Assembly (NCBI RefSeq): GCF_003992065.1
Contig: NZ_RQUZ01000001.1
Location: 1-64,000, forward strand
Reading direction: 5' to 3'
DNA from: Veillonella seminalis
GTDB lineage: Bacteria > Bacillota > Negativicutes > Veillonellales > Veillonellaceae
Length of the DNA: 64,000 bases
This document shows, one piece after another, positions 51,943-59,616 of the stretch. Position numbers and translations under genes: made by a program. Within the stretch, counting starts at the first letter, position 1. Each line of letters starts with the position of its first letter. The notes under the pieces were generated by a model. That model did no database searches. It saw only the letters and a list, made by a program, of their open reading frames with translations, and was not told the DNA's origin.

Positions 51943-53182
51943 GGTATTCCTCCTCGATGTGTTGAGCGCCGTCGTTCGGATTGACTATGTCAAAAGCACA
52001 CTGTGAAAATGCGTCATAGAGAGGTTGCCGAACGGCATATAAAGATTTCAAGCGACTCAGACCGCCTTGCGAAAGAGGGCGACCGTCAACGGCCAGGTTT
52101 TCCAATGGGCGGCGAATCCAATAAATGCGTCCGTTTTGACGTAAAATCGGATAATTAACCGATTGTGTCACAACACCGCCGCCGGTAGCAATAATTGCAC
52201 CGGTAGTTTTGCAAAGTTTAGCCAAAAGAGCCGTCTCTTTTTCACGAAAGGCGGGCTCGCCATGAGTGGCGATGTATTCGCCGGGATGGCAGTAGCGTTT
52301 TTCAAATTCATCATCACAATCAATGAAAGGCCGTTGCAATCGTTCGGCTAAAGCAATGCCTACCGTAGTCTTGCCTACGCCGGGCATGCCGATGAGGACG
52401 ATATTTTCCTGTTGGTGGCGCATTTGGCGAATGATGGTTTCTGTAGCCTCCGGTTCAAAATCTTTTTGCATGAATAATTTGGCGGTTGCTACAGCCTGAC
52501 TTATCAACATAGGCAGGCCGTCGGTGTAGGGAATATTACGTCGCTCGGCGTCGATGAGGAGTGCCGTACGGTAGGGGTTATAGATTACATCGGCGACACC
52601 TTTAAGTTGTGGAAAGTCATCCAATGAAATCAACGCTTCCGGACAATTCGGATAGGTACCTACCGGCGTTGCATTAATGAGTACATCCGCATCGGCTCCG
52701 AAGGTAGCGGCTTCGCTGTAAAAAGGTTCAGTTTTACGGGACAGATGGATAATTTCACGTGCACCTAAATCGATCAGGGCTACATGAATCGTGTGAGCCG
52801 TGGCACCGTCACCAAGGACAATTACTTTTTGATCCTTAATATTGATGCCGGCCCACTCCAACATATAGATAAATCCGTCGTAGTCTGTATTGTGACCGTA
52901 CCAACTCCCGTCGGTTTGGCGCACCATGGTATTGACGGCACCGATATGTTTGGCAGCGTCGGATAGGGTTTGGCAGGCACTCATGACGTCTTTTTTATAA
53001 GGAATCGTCACATTTAAACCTTTTAGTTCCGGTTGAGCTAAAAACTCTGTCAGCTCTTGAGGAGCTCGTTCGTACAGTACATAGTGGGGATTGCCCAGAG
53101 CGTTATGAATTTGTGGCGAGTAGCTGTGCCCCAAGGTTTTGCCCAAAAGGCCAAAAGGGGTTAGAGCAGAATTTTGATTCAT
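51923..53182 (-). CDS. aroE: Fused shikimate dehydrogenase and shikimate kinase
   Basis: A 419-residue two-domain enzyme. Residues 1-255 are AroE: substrate loop GHSYSPQIHNA, catalytic Lys/Asp in LNVTIPYKKD and NTDYDGF, and the NADP loop VLGDGATAHTIH, where the usual GAGGA is GDGATA. Residues about 262-419 are AroK with Walker A GMPGVGKTT, DCDDEFE, and GGGVV with the shikimate-binding site. The fusion joins steps four and five of the pathway. It follows aroC by 61 bases. Confidence 0.94.
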   Translation of the reverse strand: MNQNSALTPFGLLGKTLGHSYSPQIHNALGNPHYVLYERAPQELTEFLAQPELKGLNVTIPYKKDVMSACQTLSDAAKHIGAVNTMVRQTDGSWYGHNTDYDGFIYMLEWAGINIKDQKVIVLGDGATAHTIHVALIDLGAREIIHLSRKTEPFYSEAATFGADADVLINATPVGTYPNCPEALISLDDFPQLKGVADVIYNPYRTALLIDAERRNIPYTDGLPMLISQAVATAKLFMQKDFEPEATETIIRQMRHQQENIVLIGMPGVGKTTVGIALAERLQRPFIDCDDEFEKRYCHPGEYIATHGEPAFREKETALLAKLCKTTGAIIATGGGVVTQSVNYPILRQNGRIYWIRRPLENLAVDGRPLSQGGLSRLKSLYAVRQPLYDAFSQCAFDIVNPNDGAQHIEEEYHAHFNS

Positions 53183-53243
53183 ACGTGTCCTTTCCGTTTA
53201 TTGGAATTGTCTTTTTCGGCCGGTTAACGGTGTTTTATGTCTA

Positions 53244-54338
53244 TCAGTCGAGTTTAAGGTCATTGTCCAATAAAAAATCCAATAAAATTAAGGCGGTTAC
53301 GGCTTCTACGACCGGTACGGCCCGAACAGCGATGCAAGGGTCATGGCGGCCTTTAATTTGTAAATCCGTATTGGCACCGGCTTCATAGCTGAAACTTGGT
53401 TGTACTTTGGCGATGGAAGCAGTCGGTTTCATGCCTACTTTTAGGACGAGCGGCATACCGTTGGTGATGCCTCCTTGAATACCGCCGCTGTTATTGTTTA
53501 AGGTGCGAACTTCACCGTTTTCCAAACGAAACGGATCATTTTGATTGGAACCGCGGTCGAGGCAACCGTCAAAACCGCTGCCAAAGGCAACGCCTTTAAC
53601 ACCCGGAATACCAAAGAGGACCTGACTGAGGCGATTTTCGATGCCGTCAAAATTCGGGTTGCCCAGACCGGCCGGCAAGCCGGTGGCAAATAATTCAATG
53701 ATGCCGCCCGTAGAATCACCTTCCTGGCGGAGTTCGTCAATATAGGTGATGGCTCTGAGGCGTGACTGTGAAGATACCATAGCTACGGTTTCGTGGCTTA
53801 CTTTTTGCAGTGCATCCATGTCCGGATCGGTAAAGCTGATTGTTCGGTCTTGAACGGAACCGATTTGTTTTAAATGGGCTCCGATTTCAATGCCTTTGGC
53901 TTTAAGTATTTGAAGGGCAATGCCGCCGGCGCAGCAAAGGGGGGCCGTTAAGCGACCTGAGAAATGACCGCCGCCACGCATATCAACGGCCTCACCGTAA
54001 CGCATGCGAGCCGTATAATCCGCATGGGACGGGCGAGGGATATCGCGCAGATTGTTATAATCTTTGGATTGTTGATTGGTGTTTTCAATATAAAAAGCCA
54101 GTGGTGAACCGCTGAGTTTACCGTTCACAAGGCCGCTCAGAAAGATCGGTTGATCCGCTTCTTTGCGCTGTGTCGTAATTAAACTTTGTCCCGGTGCACG
54201 TCGTTTCATAAAACGAGCAAGGGCGGCCTCATCAATTAAAATGCCGCAAGGCAGGCCGTCTACTACGGCGCCGATGGCTTTGCCGTGGGATGCACCAAAC
54301 ACGGAAATAGTAAGATTTTTGCCAAAACTCGAACTCAT
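53244..54338 (-). CDS. aroC: Chorismate synthase
   Basis: A 364-residue AroC, the last step to chorismate, using reduced FMN. Conserved patches are FGASHGKAIGAVVDGLPCG, the RPSHADYTARMRYG region with Asn/His, GGGHFSGRLTA and GGIQGGITNGMP. The start is ATG 54338 after CAGGAG. The gene is co-directional between aroA and aroE-aroK. Confidence 0.96.
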   Translation of the reverse strand: MSSSFGKNLTISVFGASHGKAIGAVVDGLPCGILIDEAALARFMKRRAPGQSLITTQRKEADQPIFLSGLVNGKLSGSPLAFYIENTNQQSKDYNNLRDIPRPSHADYTARMRYGEAVDMRGGGHFSGRLTAPLCCAGGIALQILKAKGIEIGAHLKQIGSVQDRTISFTDPDMDALQKVSHETVAMVSSQSRLRAITYIDELRQEGDSTGGIIELFATGLPAGLGNPNFDGIENRLSQVLFGIPGVKGVAFGSGFDGCLDRGSNQNDPFRLENGEVRTLNNNSGGIQGGITNGMPLVLKVGMKPTASIAKVQPSFSYEAGANTDLQIKGRHDPCIAVRAVPVVEAVTALILLDFLLDNDLKLD

Positions 54339-54416
54339 ACGCGTCTCCTGTTTTGAATGGTTAATGTTATAGTTATAGTATTTATATAGTAAGTTTGGCA
54401 GCTGTCAGCCCGGGAA

Positions 54417-55784
54417 TTATTCGGCATGACCGCCCAATTCATTCCAGTGTTTGAAAAATAAAGGATAGGATTTATTGATGGCCTGGCTGTCGGTAATAGT
54501 GATCGGGTCATCGCTGAATAGAGCCATGAGTGAAGCCGCCATGACAAGGCGATGATCATTATGTGAGGTTACGGTGCCGCCTGTAAGACGTCCCGTACCG
54601 TTGATGTACAGATTATCTCCTTCAATGTGAGCGGTTCCGCCTAAAGTGCGTACTAAATCGCGTACCGCCAATAAGCGGTCAGATTCTTTAAGGCGCAAAC
54701 GTTCACCGTTAATAAACCAGCTTTCGCCTTCGATGCTGCAAGCCAGGGCAGCCAATACCGGCAACAAGTCGGGACATTGTTCTAAATCAACCGTAATCGG
54801 GGCGATGGCTCTGCCTTCACAATGAAGACGTAGCGGTGTTTTTATATTGTCCAATTGATCGTCTTCAATAACGGTACCGTCTTCGGTTTGCCATTCTACG
54901 GTTGTTCCGGCACAATCAATGATATCCAATATACGTTTATCCGCTTGGGTAGAATCCGGTTGTAAGTTGGTGATGGTAAGCGGCTGACCGGTGATGGCAG
55001 CCGCAACGAGCCAAATGGCACTATTTGACCAATCGCCTTCAATCGGATAATTTTCGAGGCCGTGGTAGTGTTGGCCTTTTGGTACGGTAAAACTGTTGCC
55101 GTCATCGGTTGTATAGGCCATAACGCCAAAATCTGCCATTACATGACGAGTTAACGTCACATAATCGCGAGATTGTAATGGCGTAGTGCTGTTTATTAAG
55201 GTATCTTCATCCAATTTCGGTGAAGCCAATAAGAGTCCGGAGAAAAACTGGCTGCTCACATTACCTACCATTTCAAAAAGGCCGCCCGTTAAATGACCGC
55301 TGATTGTAAACGGCGGTTTGGTTGCGGAAAAGGTGATGCCGTGAGCTTCCAATTGACTTTTCAGCGGTTCCAACGGCCGATCGGGTAAGCGACCGGCGGC
55401 GGTTACATCCGTGGTATCGCAAATGGCGGAACCCACCGATAAAAGGAGGCGCAAAGTCGTGCCTGATTCATGTGCATCAATTGTGCCGTGGCTTTGATTT
55501 TCGGGGATTGATATAACGCGAACCCCACTCTCTGTTTTCTCAATAATGGCACCTAAACCGCGTAATGAGGCAATGGTGGCGTCAATATCTTCTGAATAGT
55601 GGGCAATCAGTAAGGTAGACGGACTGTCCGCCAAGGCGGCGGCAATGAGGGCCCGATGGGCATGTGCTTTAGCGGGAATCGCCGCAATGGTACCGGTTGG
55701 TATAGCGGCAGAGACCGTTTTAAATTCAGTGTTGGCGGTCGTAACCTTGATTGGTTCAAATTCAGATGGATTAGTTGGCACCAT
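54417..55784 (-). CDS. aroA: 3-phosphoshikimate 1-carboxyvinyltransferase (EPSP synthase)
   Basis: A 455-residue EPSP synthase. It has the paired inside-out repeats, the SKS-type region changed to AIPAKAHAHRALIAAAL, the glycine loop ESGTTLRLLLSVG, VSSQFFSGLLLASP, and the C-terminal SHNDHRLVMAASL. The PAKAHAHRA start in place of the usual SKSxTxRA is a noticeable variation and may affect glyphosate binding, which is inference. It overlaps aroB by 14 bases, with AAGGAGG upstream. Confidence 0.92.
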   Translation of the reverse strand: MVPTNPSEFEPIKVTTANTEFKTVSAAIPTGTIAAIPAKAHAHRALIAAALADSPSTLLIAHYSEDIDATIASLRGLGAIIEKTESGVRVISIPENQSHGTIDAHESGTTLRLLLSVGSAICDTTDVTAAGRLPDRPLEPLKSQLEAHGITFSATKPPFTISGHLTGGLFEMVGNVSSQFFSGLLLASPKLDEDTLINSTTPLQSRDYVTLTRHVMADFGVMAYTTDDGNSFTVPKGQHYHGLENYPIEGDWSNSAIWLVAAAITGQPLTITNLQPDSTQADKRILDIIDCAGTTVEWQTEDGTVIEDDQLDNIKTPLRLHCEGRAIAPITVDLEQCPDLLPVLAALACSIEGESWFINGERLRLKESDRLLAVRDLVRTLGGTAHIEGDNLYINGTGRLTGGTVTSHNDHRLVMAASLMALFSDDPITITDSQAINKSYPLFFKHWNELGGHAE

Positions 55785-56853
55785 GATGTGTTACCTCCTT
55801 AATGGCATAATCGGCTAATTTGCTGTGATCCACAGTGCGTAGTTCGCAGTGGCCCCAACGAGTGGGATAGATAATCGTGATAGTTTGACCATGGCTTTTT
55901 TTATCGTGTAAAGCAGCTTGGCAAAGCTCCGTAGTACTGATTGTTGTAGTAATCGGTAACTTGTGAGCGGTGAGTAAATGTAAGAAATCGGTTAATTCGG
56001 ATTCGCTGATGTGGCCGTTTTGATAAGCGGCGCGCATCATCAGTGCCATGCCGATGCTGACAGCCATGCCGTGTTTGACGGTGAAATGACTGCAAAGCTC
56101 AATGCCGTGACCGAAGGTGTGACCGAAGTTGAGTAAGGCTCTCACGCCGGCTTCTTTTTCATCGGCACTGACAATTTTTGCTTTCGCTTTAACACATAAG
56201 GCGATAATAGCTTCAATATGAGCCAAATCGGTTTGCTGTAACGGCTTAGTCGCTAAATCGGCCAATAATTCGGGATAATCGAGCATGCCGTATTTGATGA
56301 CCTCGCCGCAACCGTTACTGAATTCATCAGCCGGTAAGGTACTGATGGCTGTAGGATCGCAAAGAACCAAAATCGGTTGTTTGAACGCACCCCACAAATT
56401 TTTGCCCGCTTTTAAATTGACCGCTGTTTTACCACCTACGGAGGAGTCCACCGCAGCCAACAGGGATGTAGGCATTTGGATATAGTCGATACCGCGTAAA
56501 TAGGTGGCCGCCGCAAAACCCGCCATGTCGCCCACTACACCGCCGCCCAGGGCAATGAGTAAATCCTTGCGAGTGAGGGCTTTTTCAGCCATGAATTCCA
56601 CTAAATCTATGAGTCGTGAGGCATTTTTTTCAGCTTCACCATGGGGGAAGACGTATTCATATACCGTGTAGCCCGCTGCCGTAAGCTGATTCTTGACGAG
56701 TGAGCCATAGAGCGGTGCCACGTTGTCATCGCTGACGAGTACTGTGGGACAGGGCTTTTTGAGCGGCTCTATATAATCCGTAATATGTTGTAATACATTG
56801 TCTTCAATAATGACATCATAGGCAGTCGAGGCTTCGATATGAATACGTTCCAT
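55771..56853 (-). CDS. aroB: 3-dehydroquinate synthase
   Basis: A 360-residue AroB that closes the ring of DAHP using NAD and a metal. It has the NAD loop GGGVVGDMAGFAAATYLRGIDYIQMPTSLLAAVDSSVGGKTAVN, then the zinc ligands in NFGHTFGHGIE and the histidine VKHGMAVSIGM. The start ATG 56853 follows AAGGAG. Nine bases separate it from aroF. Confidence 0.96.
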   Translation of the reverse strand: MERIHIEASTAYDVIIEDNVLQHITDYIEPLKKPCPTVLVSDDNVAPLYGSLVKNQLTAAGYTVYEYVFPHGEAEKNASRLIDLVEFMAEKALTRKDLLIALGGGVVGDMAGFAAATYLRGIDYIQMPTSLLAAVDSSVGGKTAVNLKAGKNLWGAFKQPILVLCDPTAISTLPADEFSNGCGEVIKYGMLDYPELLADLATKPLQQTDLAHIEAIIALCVKAKAKIVSADEKEAGVRALLNFGHTFGHGIELCSHFTVKHGMAVSIGMALMMRAAYQNGHISESELTDFLHLLTAHKLPITTTISTTELCQAALHDKKSHGQTITIIYPTRWGHCELRTVDHSKLADYAIKEVTHHGAN

Positions 56854-56862
56854 GATAACTCC

Positions 56863-57870
56863 TTAATCTGCATTTAAAATTTTGCGCATAGCAAATACTT
56901 CTTTGGTAAGGGAAGCAAATTGATCGGGACGCAATGCTTGCGGGCCGTCACAAAGGGCTTTAGCCGGATCGATGTGAACTTCAATCATGAGACCGTCGGC
57001 ACCGCCACCGGTAGAAGCTAAGGACAAGGGACGAACCATGCGGCTCATGCCGGCAGCGTGGCTCGGATCCATGATAATCGGTAAGTGACTTAGCTCGTGA
57101 ATCATCGGAATAGCCGTTACATCAAGGGTGTTACGGGTTTTGGTTTCGAAGGTACGAATGCCGCGTTCGCAAAGTACGATTTGCGTATTGCCTTCGCTCA
57201 TGATGTATTCGGCAGCCATCAACCATTCTTCGTAGGTAGCGGATAAGCCGCGTTTTAAGAGAACCGGTTTCTTTAATTTGCCCACTTCTTTGAGTAAGGT
57301 GAAGTTCTGCATATTACGGGCGCCGATTTGAAGCATGTCCACATTATCGAAATACTGTAATTGCGACGGATCCATGACTTCGGATACGATTGGTAAGCCG
57401 GTTTCTTTCTTGGCCAATTCCAATAAATGTAAACCTTCAGGCCCCATGCCTTGGAAGGAGTATGGCGAAGTACGCGGTTTGAAAGCACCGCCGCGAAGGA
57501 TGGTAGCACCGGCTTCTTTGACGGCTTTGGCCGTAGCCAATACTTGTTCCGGTGTTTCTACGGAGCAAGGTCCGGCCATGATCGCGAAGTGGCCGCCCCC
57601 AATTTTTACGCCACTTACGTCTACGATGGTGTCTTCCGGATGGAATTTACGGTTCGCTTTTTTGAACGGTTCTTGAATACGAGTAACTTTTTCAACAATA
57701 TCCAAGGATTCAATCTGGCGTTTGTCGACGAGTGAAGTATCGCCGATGAGGCCGATTAATGAGTAGTTATCGCCTTTGCTTGGATGTAAGGTAATTCTTT
57801 GCACTTCCAATTTAAGGCGTAACTCTTGAATCTTCTCCGGACTGGCATTTTCCTTTAACGTAATAATCAT
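56863..57870 (-). CDS. aroF: 3-deoxy-7-phosphoheptulonate synthase (DAHP synthase)
   Basis: A 335-residue type I-beta DAHP synthase from ATG 57870 (GAGGAG upstream); the longer frame of 18 residues is unsupported. The N-terminal 70 residues are a ferredoxin-like/ACT-type regulatory domain, as in the Thermotoga enzyme that is inhibited by Tyr and Phe. The barrel has [42 protein letters not shown] and DPSHAAG with metal ligands. It is the first aro gene and lies behind a leader peptide attenuator. Confidence 0.94.
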   Translation of the reverse strand: MIITLKENASPEKIQELRLKLEVQRITLHPSKGDNYSLIGLIGDTSLVDKRQIESLDIVEKVTRIQEPFKKANRKFHPEDTIVDVSGVKIGGGHFAIMAGPCSVETPEQVLATAKAVKEAGATILRGGAFKPRTSPYSFQGMGPEGLHLLELAKKETGLPIVSEVMDPSQLQYFDNVDMLQIGARNMQNFTLLKEVGKLKKPVLLKRGLSATYEEWLMAAEYIMSEGNTQIVLCERGIRTFETKTRNTLDVTAIPMIHELSHLPIIMDPSHAAGMSRMVRPLSLASTGGGADGLMIEVHIDPAKALCDGPQALRPDQFASLTKEVFAMRKILNAD

Positions 57871-58045
57871 CGTAATCTCTCCTCTTTCATCACTTATGAA
57901 TATTTGAAAGCATGTTTCGTTCATAATTCATATCCTTTACTAATGCTTGTAAAACTTGCGCGGTTACCTCTAAAAGCAACATGACTACATTTTCAAACGA
58001 GTTGTTTTAAATCGGCTTACTGCGTATTTCCTTTAAAATGATAGT

Positions 58046-58084
58046 AAAAAAGGAGCTACCCGCGTGCACTACGGGTAGCTCCTT
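58046..58084 (-). terminator. Attenuator terminator of the aro operon
   Basis: Read on the minus strand, AAGGAGCTACCCG and CGGGTAGCTCCTT (plus 58072-58084 and 58050-58062) form a perfect 13-bp stem with a 9-base loop, followed by at least six T. It stands between the leader peptide and aroF. The sequence TACCCGTAG in its 5' part (plus 58069-58077) can pair instead with CTACGGGTA inside the leader peptide (plus 58139-58147), nine perfect pairs, which would block the terminator. Confidence 0.9.
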
Positions 58085-58115
58085 AACTATACTAAGCCTA
58101 ACAATGATACCGAAA

Positions 58116-58208
58116 TCAGCGTAGCCCAAATAGTCCTTTACCCGTAGCCTGGATAAAGAACCAAAAATAGAAGTATTGGCTGTTCATAGTGCTGATTGCT
58201 GAGTTCAT
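58116..58208 (-). CDS. Leader peptide of the aro operon, rich in Phe, Tyr and Trp
   Basis: A 30-codon peptide with AGGAG eight bases before ATG 58208, starting about 26 bases after the promoter start point. Residues 11-18 read QYFYFWFF: four Phe, two Tyr and one Trp within eight residues. The 3' part of the peptide overlaps the sequence that competes for the terminator. This is the layout of a classical pheA/trp-type ribosome-mediated attenuator: stalling at aromatic codons when charged tRNA is short should free the antiterminator. The peptide itself has no other likely job. Confidence 0.9.
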   Translation of the reverse strand: MNSAISTMNSQYFYFWFFIQATGKGLFGLR

Positions 58209-58232
58209 TCAGTTGGCTCCTTTCTAAAGTGA

Positions 58233-58269
58233 TTGCCAACATTATAAACCTACGATTCTATCTTGGCAA
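58233..58269 (-). promoter_or_regulatory. aro operon promoter flanked by an inverted repeat
   Basis: On the minus strand TTGCCA (plus 58264-58269) and TATAAT (plus 58241-58246) are exactly 17 bases apart. The 7-base inverted repeat TTGGCAA/TTGCCAA (plus 58263-58269 and 58233-58239) spans the promoter from -35 to the start point and could be a regulator site. Confidence 0.75.
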
Positions 58270-58366
58270 GTCTTTTTTGCAAAACATTCGTAAATTCCGA
58301 GTAAACTGAGTATTTAGTTGATAAAGCTGAGTATTTCTGAAAGTATTGAAGTAATACTGTTTCGGT

Positions 58367-58396
58367 AAAAAGAAAGGCCGGCGAAGTGCCGGCCTT
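58367..58396 (-). terminator. Terminator after nrdB
   Basis: On the minus strand AAGGCCGGC/GCCGGCCTT (plus 58388-58396 with 58374-58382) forms a GC-rich 9-bp stem with a 5-base loop, followed by TCTTTTT. Confidence 0.88.
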
Positions 58397-58421
58397 AATG
58401 ATTTTGACTGATTGTGGTGAA

Positions 58422-59450
58422 TTATTCCAAATCGTCGAAATCGAAAGCGGCCGCTTTAGTATAGTTGGTAACTTTTGCTTCAAAGAAGTCCGTTTTAGTG
58501 CTGTTGAGGTTAGAGAAACTTTCAATCCAAGCCATAGGATTTTCCTTGATGTCAGGATAGAGATGTTTGAGGCCGATGGCTTCCAAACGAATGTTAGCCA
58601 AGTATTTGATATAGCGTTCAATCAATACATTGTTGATGCCGAGGATTTTGTCATCCGTAATATATTGACCCCAAGTAATTTCGTTTTCTGTACCTTGACG
58701 AAGCATATCGGTTAATTCGGCTTCCAATTCCGGTGTGAATAATTCGGGACGTTCCACGCGAAGTTCGCGAATTATATTTTGGAATAAAACAAGGTGAGTT
58801 ACTTCATCACGATTGATGTATTTGAAAATCGTACTGGTAGCAGTCATCTTGCCTTGACGAGCCAAGGTGTAGAAGAAGCTGAAACCGGAGTAGAAGTAAA
58901 TCCCTTCCAAAATGTAGTTCGCCATGATGGTGCGAATTAAATTATGTTCCGAAGGATCATCGCTGAAACGTTGGTAAATGTCGGCGATGAAGCGGTTACG
59001 TGCCAAGAGATGTTCATCTGTACGCCATTCGTCATAAATGCGGTCACGCGTAATCGGATTGGTTACGGTGTCCAAAATGTAGGAATAACTTTGAGCGTGA
59101 ATTTCTTCTTGGAACGCTTGAATATTAAGTAAGGATGCCACTTCGGCAGCCGTAATATAGCGACTTAAGTTGGGTAAATTTTCACTTTGAATCGAATCAA
59201 GGAAGTTGAGGAAGGAAATAATTTTGTCAAACGCACGACGTTCGCTGTCAGTCAAAAATGGGAATTGTTTGATGTCTTCGTTCAGCGAGATTTCTTCCGG
59301 AATCCAGAAGTTGTTGAGCATGGTGCGATACATCGTTGTGGCCCAGTCATATTTAATACGGTTCCATTCACGCAAGTTGGTTGTATTGCCGCCAATCATG
59401 CTTTCGGTACCGCGCTCGCCGTGTTCGTTAAAAATTAATTTTTTATCCAT
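58422..59450 (-). CDS. nrdB: Ribonucleoside-diphosphate reductase, beta subunit
   Basis: A 342-residue class I beta subunit from ATG 59450; the GTG at 59462 touches the purine-rich site. Diiron ligands are seen in the helices SIQSENLPNL, QEEIHAQSYSYIL (E, H), ANYILEGIYFYSGF and RDEVTHLVLFQ (E, H), with a Tyr in SYSY near the radical position. It makes the radical used by NrdA. A terminator follows, and 166 bases separate it from nrdA. Confidence 0.93.
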   Translation of the reverse strand: MDKKLIFNEHGERGTESMIGGNTTNLREWNRIKYDWATTMYRTMLNNFWIPEEISLNEDIKQFPFLTDSERRAFDKIISFLNFLDSIQSENLPNLSRYITAAEVASLLNIQAFQEEIHAQSYSYILDTVTNPITRDRIYDEWRTDEHLLARNRFIADIYQRFSDDPSEHNLIRTIMANYILEGIYFYSGFSFFYTLARQGKMTATSTIFKYINRDEVTHLVLFQNIIRELRVERPELFTPELEAELTDMLRQGTENEITWGQYITDDKILGINNVLIERYIKYLANIRLEAIGLKHLYPDIKENPMAWIESFSNLNSTKTDFFEAKVTNYTKAAAFDFDDLE

Positions 59451-59533
59451 AATGACATTCACCCTTTCTATATAAGTTCTTGTCTTTAGTATAGCATATT
59501 AAAGTAGTTAATCGATAAGAAAATTGCAGGTAA

Positions 59534-59585
59534 CGGCAGCCAAAACAACGTATGACACTAAGTCCATAGGGCCGTTTGACTGCCG
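59534..59585 (-). repeat. Hairpin between nrdA and nrdB
   Basis: CGGCAGCCAAAAC and GTTTGACTGCCG (59534-59546 with 59574-59585) pair imperfectly. On the minus strand no T run follows, so it may adjust or protect the nrdA part of the message. Confidence 0.4.
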
Positions 59586-59616
59586 ATTATCATGCGGTCT
59601 GTTAAGTTAATTTACA

